Shown here piece by piece: positions 1-6,056 of a stretch of DNA of 7,874 nt (position 1 is its first letter; every line of letters starts with the position of its first letter). The stretch covers positions 1 through 7,874 of the forward strand of contig CAUJFK010000292.1 in NCBI GenBank assembly GCA_963169175.1. The letters run 5' to 3'. The position numbers and the translations under genes are program-made. Below the pieces are notes generated by a model. That model searched no databases. It saw only the letters and a list, made by a program, of their open reading frames with translations, and was not told where the DNA came from. Source of the stretch: Acidobacteriota bacterium (GTDB taxonomy: Bacteria; Acidobacteriota; Blastocatellia; Pyrinomonadales; Pyrinomonadaceae).

Positions 1-286
1 GTTCGTCGCCCGGCAACCCTTGATCGACCGTCGGCTTTCCGGTAAGGTCGCCGGTATCCGTCTCGAACCCAAACCGGACCGTCGCCTCGTACTCCTTGTC
101 GTCCTTATCCAAAAACTGAGCAAGCCGCGTCGCCTGGCCGATGAGGACAACCATCACGCCTGTTGCAAAAGGATCAAGCGTACCTGTGTGGCCCACGCGT
201 TTTGTCTTGAGGATCCGGCGGATGCGTGCCACAACATCGTGCGAGGTCAGTCCATTAGGTTTGTCGACAATTATTAGACCGTTCAC
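1..286 (-). CDS. truB: tRNA pseudouridine(55) synthase TruB, N-terminal part (runs off the window)
   Basis: TruB converts U55 to pseudouridine in the T-loop of most tRNAs in the cytoplasm. About 95 N-terminal residues are visible on the minus strand. They open with the family's usual start (NGLIIVDKPNGLTSHDVV) and contain the catalytic signature GHTGTLDPFATGV, whose Asp, about residue 38, is the expected nucleophile. The downstream KEYEATVRFGFETDTGD stretch also fits the family. The start is a GTG at 286; an in-frame TAG lies four codons upstream, so no earlier start is possible, and the ribosome binding site is weak. The gene is divergent from recX, with only 58 bases between the two starts, so that gap must hold both promoters. 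The C-terminal part and its PUA region lie outside the window. Identification is secure. Confidence 0.95.
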   Translation of the reverse strand, partial: MNGLIIVDKPNGLTSHDVVARIRRILKTKRVGHTGTLDPFATGVMVVLIGQATRLAQFLDKDDKEYEATVRFGFETDTGDLTGKPTVDQGLPGDE

Positions 287-344
287 ACCTTGATTCTAAC
301 CGCTCCAGGCCGGTTTTCGCGATTCGCCTTCTGATGCAATACTG

Positions 345-887
345 ATGCTCATGTGGCGAAAGCGGTTAGAGCTTGACCAGGACCGAAAGCGATTTATCAA
401 AGATGCTGAACGATCGCGCCAGCAAACCATGAATCGCGCCGTCAAATTGCTTGCCGCAAAACCACGGCCGATCGAAGAGCTGCGTGAACGCTTGCTGGAG
501 AAAAACTGGACGGATGAAGCGATCGTGGCCAGCGTGATCGAAAAGCTGAAGGAATATGGATATCTTGATGATGAAAAATACGCAGGCGACCTGGCTCTCT
601 CAAAACTTCGTCAAAAACCCCAGGGCCGAAGGCGTTTGAAGCAATCGCTTTCGCAAAAGAAACTGAGCCGGGAGAATGTCGAAACCGCTGTCGAGGCCGC
701 ATTTGAACAAATCCCCGAATCCGGCCTGATAGATACGGCCATTGAGAAATGGATCAGGCTGAAGGGTGAGCCGACGGCCCGCGAGGACTTGAAAAGATTC
801 TATCAGCACCTTATGCGGCGCGGTTTCGACTATGATCTGATCAGATCACGAATGCCGGTAATAAAAGGCGGCCGCGATAATGATTGA
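345..887 (+). CDS. recX: Regulatory protein RecX
   Basis: RecX binds RecA filaments and modulates, usually inhibits, RecA recombinase and coprotease activity. The 180-residue product is basic and all-helical, as RecX proteins are. Residues about 30-85 carry the first repeat, with the typical RxxSxxELRxxL-like stretch PRPIEELRERLLEKNW and then VIEKLKEYGYLDDEKYA. The second module follows with LRQKPQGRRRLKQSLSQKKLS, and the third ends in FYQHLMRRGFDYDLIRSRM. Length is within the family range, slightly extended at the N-terminus. ATG codons at 345 and 351 are equally possible starts; no Shine-Dalgarno sequence is visible for either, and ATG 429 would still leave the core. recA is not in the window. 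The gene is divergent from truB and is followed by a hairpin repeat that separates it from the convergent kinase gene. Confidence 0.9.
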   Translation: MLMWRKRLELDQDRKRFIKDAERSRQQTMNRAVKLLAAKPRPIEELRERLLEKNWTDEAIVASVIEKLKEYGYLDDEKYAGDLALSKLRQKPQGRRRLKQSLSQKKLSRENVETAVEAAFEQIPESGLIDTAIEKWIRLKGEPTAREDLKRFYQHLMRRGFDYDLIRSRMPVIKGGRDND

Positions 888-942
888 CGGCACTAGTGGA
901 ATGTAACAGATGATTTGGAAGTAGTTCTTGCTGTTCTCTGCT

Positions 943-1040
943 TCTTTCGCGAACTTTGTGTCCTCCCTTTGAGGCCTTTGTGTTAGCCGTTTTTTTTAAT
1001 ACAAAGCTCACCAAGTTGAAGTCACAAAGAGTACAAAGGT
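943..1040. repeat. Degenerate hairpin built from CTTTGTG-type short units
   Basis: This intergenic stretch between recX and the kinase has two arms around a T8 run (990-997). Read toward the apex, each arm carries CTTTG-type boxes in the same order. The left arm (about 943-989) has CTTTCGCG, CTTTGTG, CCCTTTGAGG and CTTTGTG; the reverse complement of the right arm (about 1000-1040) has CTTTGTA, CTTTGTG, ACTTGG and CTTTGTA. The arms align over most of their length but with many mismatches, so the structure is old or poorly formed. Similar CTTTGCG-type interspersed sequences are common in Acidobacteriota and other phyla. It might also act as a weak terminator between the convergent genes. No coding sequence is credible here. 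Confidence 0.55.
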
Positions 1041-1071
1041 ACTTACGATTCAACCATTACAGTCCCCCTAG

Positions 1072-2835
1072 TCATTGCATGGGCGGTACCAAATGTCCTT
1101 CTACTAATCTGTCAGTCGTTGGCAGTCGGCTGCGGCTTTCTCTCAGATCAAGACGATATACGATCTTTCCCGTGGAACCCTCAAGAAGTGTTTGTCCCGT
1201 AGCCGGATCGGATCTTTCGGTCACACCGAGGTTGCGGTTGCGCTCCAGAAAGTGCCTTAAGCGTCGGCGGCTTTCATCGTTCGATATGTTCCCGTCGCGC
1301 GAGGCCGAAGCAACAATAGATCGCAGATCATTGTCAGTCGCCGTAGTCCACACTATCCAGATCATACCGGCGGAAGGCCCCAGATCTGCCCGGGTGACCT
1401 TTTCGGCCTCTCCTTCAATGATGTTCGAGCCGGGAGCGGGAAAAACCAGCCGATACGCCGGCCTGCCATCGTCGCCAGTGAATTCGTCAACAATATAGGC
1501 CTCACCATGTACACTGGCGGCAAATGCAAGTTGATCAGCGGCCCCATCGCCTGACGCATTTTGATGCGAAAGCTGCCCCGATTCAAGCCAGTATTTCAGA
1601 CGAAAATTGGCATCCTTCGACATGGCCCGAACGGTTTTGGGTTCGATTCGGGCGGGCGGCGGTCCGTTCGTCAAAACCGCCTGGACGATCGGGATCGAAA
1701 GTGATCCAACTACAAGAAGAATTATCAATACCCACGCCACTGCCCTGCCGGAAATAGCCGGACGGGGAGCCGAATGTGTTTGTTCCACGGCCTTGGCAAT
1801 ATATGCCTCAACCAACGGCGCCGGTTCTGGTTCAACGATCGGGGCCGGCACCAGTTCGGCCGGCTCGGGATATGAGTCCACGGCCGCCAGTTCCGTCTGG
1901 ACGATAATGCCGCGGGGAGGATCTAACGCATTTGCAAGCCGCAGGCCATATTCCTGAATGTTCTTGGGCCGCAATGCGGGTTCGAATTGCAATCCGGCCA
2001 AGATAAGTTCGGTTGCATGGGCCGACAGGTCCGTGCGCTCATTCTGCGGCGGATCGGGTGAGCCATCGCTTATCGCAGTAAGCTGGCTTTTTCTCTCGCT
2101 TCCCGAAAATGGAAGCGCACCGGTAACCAATCGGTAAACGAGGACGGCCAGCGAGTAAACATCGGATGCCGGAGAGCGATGGCCAAGCGCGACCAATAGC
2201 TCGGCCGCGGCGTAGTGAAGCGATTCGGCCCCCGGCAGCAGCCGATTGAGGCTTTCGCCCCGGCAATCAACCGGCCAGCCCGACCCGAAATTGACGATCT
2301 TGATAGCGTTCGTTCCTATTTCGCCTTCCGGTACAAGAATATTCGCGGGCCGCAGGTCGCAATGCAGAATGCCTTTCGAATGTGCGGCCCCCATACCGTC
2401 AGCGATCTGTTCGACAAGCTGTGCGATCGCGGCAAGTTCGAGCCGTTTCTCCGGGTTTGCAAGCTGGTCAAGACGCATGGCCGCCGTATAAACAGGGCTC
2501 AGAGCAAACGGACGGCCATCGGGAAATCGGCCGGATTCGAGGAATTCTTCGATGTTCGGATGCGACAGCCGGTTGAGTCCCGTCGCGACTTCCACCAGCG
2601 AGGGGCCTTCCGCATCAAGCCTGTCGGGCGAGGGTACGGATATTTTGAGGACCACCTCACGGCAATACTCCTTCAGGTCCTTGACTCGTATTGCAGCAAA
2701 TCCCCCGCCCAAAGTGGCGTCGCTCAGATCCTCTTCGATCAAAAAACGCCCATGCAGAATATTGCCGACGGTGTAGCCATCGGGCGGCTTATTCGCCGCG
2801 GATCCATATCCGAACGGGTCATATTCAGGCTGCAT
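1072..2835 (-). CDS. Hanks-type serine/threonine protein kinase, membrane-anchored, with NFG in place of DFG
   Basis: This gene encodes a bacterial eukaryotic-like kinase with a cytoplasmic kinase domain, a Pro/Glu-rich linker, one membrane helix and an unrecognised C-terminal domain. Numbered from ATG 2835 (587 residues), the order is: entry GYTVGNILHGRF, glycine loop LGGGFA (about 42-47), VVLKI with the ATP lysine at 64, catalytic loop HCDLRPAN with Asp160 and Asn165, NFG at 182-184 where DFG is expected, and the DVYSLAVLVYRLVTG helix (about 225-239). The linker spans about 307-345 and the transmembrane segment about 365-387 (AVAWVLIILLVVGSLSIPIV). About 200 residues follow and are probably extracytoplasmic. 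The catalytic loop also has Arg for Lys (DLRPAN), and APE reads AAE. Loss of the metal-binding DFG Asp suggests a weak kinase or a pseudokinase. A GTG at 2880 would add 15 residues. Family is secure; activity and substrate are unknown. Confidence 0.88.
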   Translation of the reverse strand: MQPEYDPFGYGSAANKPPDGYTVGNILHGRFLIEEDLSDATLGGGFAAIRVKDLKEYCREVVLKISVPSPDRLDAEGPSLVEVATGLNRLSHPNIEEFLESGRFPDGRPFALSPVYTAAMRLDQLANPEKRLELAAIAQLVEQIADGMGAAHSKGILHCDLRPANILVPEGEIGTNAIKIVNFGSGWPVDCRGESLNRLLPGAESLHYAAAELLVALGHRSPASDVYSLAVLVYRLVTGALPFSGSERKSQLTAISDGSPDPPQNERTDLSAHATELILAGLQFEPALRPKNIQEYGLRLANALDPPRGIIVQTELAAVDSYPEPAELVPAPIVEPEPAPLVEAYIAKAVEQTHSAPRPAISGRAVAWVLIILLVVGSLSIPIVQAVLTNGPPPARIEPKTVRAMSKDANFRLKYWLESGQLSHQNASGDGAADQLAFAASVHGEAYIVDEFTGDDGRPAYRLVFPAPGSNIIEGEAEKVTRADLGPSAGMIWIVWTTATDNDLRSIVASASRDGNISNDESRRRLRHFLERNRNLGVTERSDPATGQTLLEGSTGKIVYRLDLRESRSRLPTTDRLVEGHLVPPMQ

Positions 2836-3044
2836 GGCTAAATTGCGGGGCTTGCGGCCCGAACCCAGGCCGGAGCACACTAAAGTATCGTGCGAAATTG
2901 AGATTTTCGCAATCTTTTTCTGTTTGAGTGGGACTAAAGAGAGCGTTCAGTTTGATTCAAATTATGCATTTTCAGTTTGGACAACGGCTTTCAAGCACTG
3001 GCCCTGGATTTAGAACTGCACGCTCATAGTGATAAGATTTGGTT

Positions 3045-3866
3045 ATGACGGGAAACGAGGTCAGAGAGAAATTTCTGCAATATTTTGAGCGGAATGAGCA
3101 TAAGATCGTTCATTCGTCGCCGCTGCTTCCGGCGAACGATCCGACACTGCTCTTTACAAATGCTGGAATGAACCAGTTCAAGGACGTTTTTCTTGGCGTC
3201 GAGAAACGCGATTATACCCGCGCGGCATCGTCGCAAAAATGCATTCGTGCCGGCGGCAAACATAATGATCTTGACGAAGTCGGCAAGACCGCAAGGCATC
3301 ACACATTTTTCGAGATGCTCGGGAATTTTTCGTTCGGAGATTATTTTAAGGAGGATGCGATAAATTATGCGTGGGACCTGCTTGTAAATGAGTTCAAGCT
3401 GCCGGCCGAAAGGCTTTGGTTCTCGGTGTTTGAAGGCGACGACGAGGTCGGGCCGGACGATGAGGCTCGCGATCTTTGGATCAAAGCGGGTGCAAGCCCC
3501 GATCGTGTTCTCGGTTTTGGCCGCAAGGACAATTTCTGGCAAATGGGCGACACCGGGCCGTGCGGGCCGTGTTCGGAGATCCATTATTATATGGGCGACG
3601 ATCCGGGCGACGCGGCGAAAAACTCTCCGCATTGGGTAAACGGCCCCGGCGATACGACGATGGAGATCTGGAATCTTGTCTTTATGCAGTATAACCGAAC
3701 GCTCGAAGACGACGGCAAGTTTTTGCTAACTCCGCTGCCGGCACCATCGGTCGATACCGGAATGGGCCTCGAACGAATGACCGCCGTGATGCAGCACGTA
3801 AAGACAAATTACGAAACCGACCTGATCAAACCACTTGTAGATTTTGCCGCGTCGCTCGCACGCTGA
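3045..3866 (+). pseudogene. alaS: Alanyl-tRNA synthetase, 3'-truncated; catalytic core only
   Basis: AlaRS activates alanine and charges tRNA-Ala. The 273 residues from ATG 3045 match the family N-terminus closely: TGNEVREKFLQYFE, then HSSPLLPANDPTLLFTNAGM (class II motif 1 region), RHHTFFEMLGNFSFGDYF (motif 2 region), and DTGMGLERM (motif 3). The frame ends with DFAASLAR and TGA, just where the family normally continues into the rest of the catalytic and tRNA-binding region. Full-length enzymes are roughly 850-900 residues, so the tRNA-recognition, editing and C-terminal parts are missing. Neither of the other two frames continues the protein. Twenty bases after the stop, a large palindromic repeat begins, so the break is probably repeat-associated. 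A TTG two codons upstream (3039) is an alternative start. The fragment is unlikely to charge tRNA alone, so an intact alaS is expected elsewhere, unless this is an assembly join at the repeat. Confidence 0.9.
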
Positions 3867-3885
3867 AATGTTCGGCCTAAACATT

Positions 3886-4248
3886 GCGGAAGCCCGCGCG
3901 TGAGAGGCTCTGTCAAAACTATTCTTAGCTGCGGAGCAGCGAGAGCATGTAGCCCCAGGTGGAGCGAAGCGGAACCTGGGGTAACGCGGCAAAAAAGTCC
4001 GCAAGCCCGCGTAGCGGGCGGCAGGCTTTTGCTGAATAATGGAAAGCAATAGATGTTACGCGTTTCGCTGTCGCCCACTACGTGGGCTATCGTCTCGTTC
4101 TCCATCGAACCACGGGTTCCGCTTTGCTCCACCCGTGGCTACATTCTGCCACTGCTCCGCAGTTTAAGGCAGTTTTGACACCGCCTTGTGAGCAAGGGCT
4201 TAATGCTCAAGTTGGACGTTAAGCCCTTGCTCACGCGCGGGCTTCTGC
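3886..4248. repeat. Near-perfect interspersed palindrome with 30-base arms, split by an insertion
   Basis: When the inserted element (3905-4187) and one copy of its duplicated target are removed, a single palindrome is restored. The left arm is 3886-3904 (GCGGAAGCCCGCGCGTGAG) joined to 4193-4203 (CAAGGGCTTAA). The right arm is 4219-4248, and the loop is 15 bases (4204-4218). The arms match at 29 of 30 positions; the only difference is the third base. This is the form of a large REP-like element. It fills the space between the broken alaS and the response-regulator gene, beginning 20 bases after the alaS stop and ending one base before the first possible start (TTG 4250) of the next gene. The arm sequence resembles interspersed palindromes I associate with Acidobacteriota; I could not check this. 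Confidence 0.85.
3905..4187. mobile_element. Small non-coding inverted-repeat (MITE-like) element inserted in the palindrome
   Basis: The ends are inverted repeats. The left end reads AGGCTCTGTCAAAACT and the right end, reverse-complemented, AAGGCGGTGTCAAAACT. Similarity continues inward for about 50 bases per arm, through CTGCGGAGCAG and ATGTAGCC. The element is flanked by GTGAG at 3900-3904 and 4188-4192, a 4-5 bp target duplication (the boundary G could belong to either). Each arm holds a hairpin with an 8-bp perfect stem and a 13-base loop (3953-3981 and 4110-4138). Compact stems also occur at 4005-4019 (GCCCGC/GCGGGC) and 4073-4087 (GCCCAC/GTGGGC). It encodes no credible protein; open frames of about 107 codons across it follow from the repeat composition. 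With no transposase, it would have to be moved in trans. Its family is not identified. Confidence 0.75.
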
Positions 4249-4255
4249 ATTGACG

Positions 4256-4876
4256 ATGATCGATCTCTTGCTAATCGAAGATCAGCCCTTGACCCGCCTC
4301 GGTGTGCGGGCGGTATTGGAGCAGCATGACGACATCAAATTGGCTGACGAAGCAGACAACGCCGCCGATGGTTTTGCGAAATTCCGGGCATTAAAACCTG
4401 ACGTTACGATCCTCGGGCTGCGGCTTCCCGATTCCTGCTCGCTCGACAATCTGGACAACTATTTCGCCGAAGATTCTAAGGCAAAGATCATTGTCCTCGC
4501 GGAACACGCAGGTGATGCCGAGATAGCAGCTGCTTTGAAGAAAGGAGCGGCCGGATTTATTTGCAAAGATGTAGAGCCGGAAGAATTGGTCAAGGCAATT
4601 CGGACCGTTGCTGCCGGGCGGAAATTTATCCCGACCGAGATCGCACAAGTTCTGAGCGAAAATCTTGGCAGCGAAGAATTGACGCCGGCCGAATCGAATG
4701 TGTTAAGAATGATAGTCGGCGGCATGTCGAATAAAGAGATCGCCTTTACGCTCGACGTTTCGGAAAATACCGTCAAATCGCACGTTCAAAATATCTTTGG
4801 CAAAATCGGCGTCTCCGACCGCACATCCGCCGCCACAACGGCGATAAAACGAGGTTTGGTAAGAGTTGACCTATAG
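4256..4876 (+). CDS. NarL/FixJ-family response regulator lacking the phospho-acceptor Asp
   Basis: The product has an N-terminal receiver domain (about 1-118) and a C-terminal LuxR/GerE helix-turn-helix (about 141-203), the usual size at 206 residues. The receiver begins MIDLLLIEDQPLTRLGVRAV with the acidic pair Glu8/Asp9, and it keeps the conserved Lys104 (GFICKD). The phospho-acceptor position reads VTILGLRLP, with Gly54 where Asp is expected. The switch Thr/Ser is Ala82 (IIVLAEH). The DNA-binding part is canonical: LTPAESNVLRMI, then SNKEIAFTLDVSENTVKSHV, then IFGKIGVSDRTSA. It should bind DNA but probably not by Asp phosphorylation. The start is ATG 4256, with TTG 4250 as an alternative. 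No Shine-Dalgarno is present because the palindrome occupies the leader, so expression is uncertain. No sensor kinase is adjacent. Confidence 0.9.
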   Translation: MIDLLLIEDQPLTRLGVRAVLEQHDDIKLADEADNAADGFAKFRALKPDVTILGLRLPDSCSLDNLDNYFAEDSKAKIIVLAEHAGDAEIAAALKKGAAGFICKDVEPEELVKAIRTVAAGRKFIPTEIAQVLSENLGSEELTPAESNVLRMIVGGMSNKEIAFTLDVSENTVKSHVQNIFGKIGVSDRTSAATTAIKRGLVRVDL

Positions 4877-4882
4877 TCAGAA

Positions 4883-4902
4883 CCGCCTGCGTTAGCGGGC
4901 GG
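4883..4902. repeat. Short hairpin, CCGCCTGC-GTTA-GCGGGCGG
   Basis: Two 8-base arms pair at 7 of 8 positions around a GTTA loop, six bases after the response-regulator stop. There is no T-run on either side, so it is not a typical intrinsic terminator. Its right half, TAGCGGGCGG, recurs in the mobile element at 4012-4021, so the two hairpins may be related. Confidence 0.5.
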
Positions 4903-4957
4903 CCAGTAACATTGTCCGCACACCTTTTATTTGCAGCGGGCATCATCAAAATACACC

Positions 4958-5593
4958 ATGAACGAGATCAAAAACGCACTCACCGATTACGCAGAATCTT
5001 TCACCTCAAACGAAAGCGAGGTTCTCAAAGAACTTCGTGAGCACTGCTATGCGCATTACGAAGATTCATCAATGCTCTCCGGCTTTTATCAGGGCCGGCT
5101 GCTTTCGATGTTCTCGAAAATGATCCGGCCGAAGGTTGTGCTTGAGATCGGCACATATCTCGGCTATTCCGCGCTCTGTTTTGCCGAAGGCCTGGCGACA
5201 GGCGGCAAGGTCATCACGCTCGACGTCAACGAAGAGACGAACCGCGTCGCACGCTCGTTTGTCGAACGCACCGAATTCAAAGATTCGATCGAATTTCATC
5301 TAGGGCCAGCCGTCGAGATCATCCCGCGGCTTCCTGAAACCTTCGACCTCGTCTTCATCGACGCCGACAAGCCAAACTACTTAAACTACTACAACCTCGT
5401 CTTCGATAAACTCGCCAAAGGCAGCTTCATCATCGCCGACAACGTCCTCTGGAGCGGCCGCGTCCTCGACCAGGAAAAAGACGAGAACACCCAAGCCCTC
5501 CATGATTTTAACCAAATGGTCCTCGCCGACGAACGCGTCGAGAATATTCTGCTACCCGTGAGAGATGGTTTGATGATGTCCCGAAAGAACTGA
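4958..5593 (+). CDS. SAM-dependent O-methyltransferase, family 3 (CCoAOMT/COMT-like)
   Basis: This is a cytoplasmic class I methyltransferase of the small cation-dependent O-methyltransferase family (COG4122 type), which methylates hydroxyl groups of catechol-like or other small aromatic substrates. The 211-residue product is full length. The SAM-binding loop is VVLEIGTYLGYSA (60-72), followed by VITLDVNEE with Asp89, which should contact the SAM ribose. FDLVFIDADKPNY (129-141) and IIADNVLWSG (158-167) carry Asp135, Asp161 and Asn162, the metal ligands by analogy with plant CCoAOMT. The C-terminal LPVRDGLMMSRK is also typical. ATG 4958 matches the family length; a TTG at 4931 would add nine residues. 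No clear ribosome binding site is visible. The gene stands alone between two regulatory genes, so neighbours give no substrate. Confidence 0.92.
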   Translation: MNEIKNALTDYAESFTSNESEVLKELREHCYAHYEDSSMLSGFYQGRLLSMFSKMIRPKVVLEIGTYLGYSALCFAEGLATGGKVITLDVNEETNRVARSFVERTEFKDSIEFHLGPAVEIIPRLPETFDLVFIDADKPNYLNYYNLVFDKLAKGSFIIADNVLWSGRVLDQEKDENTQALHDFNQMVLADERVENILLPVRDGLMMSRKN

Positions 5594-5619
5594 AACTTCG
5601 AAAATTCTTCTTGTCTTAA

Positions 5620-5637
5620 TGTATCGCATAGGATACA
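5620..5637. promoter_or_regulatory. Operator-like dyad upstream of the antitoxin gene
   Basis: TGTATC and GATACA form perfect 6-base inverted arms around a 6-base spacer, centred about 41 bases before the antitoxin start. Toxin-antitoxin antitoxins with a helix-turn-helix often repress their own promoter through such a dyad. Position and symmetry are seen directly; binding is inferred. Confidence 0.45.
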
Positions 5638-5669
5638 AAGGCAAAGGAGATCGCTAAGGAGTTATAGGT

Positions 5670-5960
5670 ATGGCCAAAACTAAACTGTTACCGTGGGATC
5701 CTTCAGAACACCTGGAGACCGAGCAGGACATGGCAATTTACCTCGAAGCGGCGCTCGAAGATGGCGATCCGTCGCTTGTGGCAGCAGCACTCGGTGACAT
5801 CGCCCGATCCCGTGGCATGACCCAGCTCGCCCGTGAAACCGGCCTCGGAAGGGAGAGTCTTTACAAGGCATTGTCTCCGAATGGCAATCCGGAATTTTCA
5901 ACTATTATGAAGGCAGTTCAGGCACTCGGGTTGAGGTTGCACGCGTCGTCGATTGACTGA
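5670..5960 (+). CDS. Orphan HTH antitoxin, 'addiction module antidote' (HI1420 type)
   Basis: The 96-residue product matches the antidote-protein family whose partner is a RelE/ParE-superfamily killer protein. The sequence reads WDPSEHLETEQDMAIYLEAA (9-28), then DGDPSLVAAALGDIARSRGM (31-50), a helix-turn-helix TQLARETGLGRESLYKAL (51-68) and the usual SPNGNPEFSTIMKAVQALGL tail. The start is firm: AAGGAG (5656-5661) lies 8 bases before the ATG. In the family the toxin gene normally sits just upstream. Here only 76 bases separate this gene from the O-methyltransferase, and no toxin frame exists on either side. It may be a solitary transcriptional regulator or a relic that protects against a toxin elsewhere. 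The operator-like dyad at 5620-5637 suggests it still represses itself. Confidence 0.88.
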   Translation: MAKTKLLPWDPSEHLETEQDMAIYLEAALEDGDPSLVAAALGDIARSRGMTQLARETGLGRESLYKALSPNGNPEFSTIMKAVQALGLRLHASSID

Positions 5961-6056
5961 CGAGCAGAAAGTCACGTTCGGCTTGCTGCACGTCCGAATT
6001 CCGGGTAAGGCATAGATGGCAAATGTACAGCGTGTCCGTAAGTCGCAACCCTTGCC

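Noticed and set aside
956..1498. Plus-strand open frame of 180 codons opposite the kinase gene
   Set aside because: It is mostly antisense to the kinase C-terminal domain and runs through the hairpin repeat. The product is Ser/Arg-rich with no family resemblance.
2215..2841. Plus-strand open frame of 208 codons opposite the kinase domain
   Set aside because: It is antisense to conserved kinase motifs and is explained by codon bias on the real strand.
2891..2919. TGCGAAA/TTTCGCA hairpin followed by T5, read as a plus-strand terminator
   Set aside because: No plus-strand gene ends here and the stem is AT-rich with a 7-base loop. It might be a leader structure or operator, but nothing supports either.
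3024..3632. Minus-strand open frame of 202 codons opposite alaS
   Set aside because: It is antisense to the highly conserved AlaRS catalytic core, and no independent domain is visible.
3726..4132. Two overlapping minus-strand open frames of about 107 codons
   Set aside because: They lie across the palindrome, the mobile element and the 3' end of alaS. Their composition follows the repeats, and they have no ribosome binding site or recognisable domain.
5611..5634. Promoter from TTGTCT and TAGGAT upstream of the antitoxin
   Set aside because: The spacing is only 12 bases, too short for a sigma-70 promoter.
5619..5657. Twelve-codon frame that might be a toxin remnant before the antitoxin
   Set aside because: It does not resemble the C-terminus of killer proteins and overlaps the operator-like dyad.
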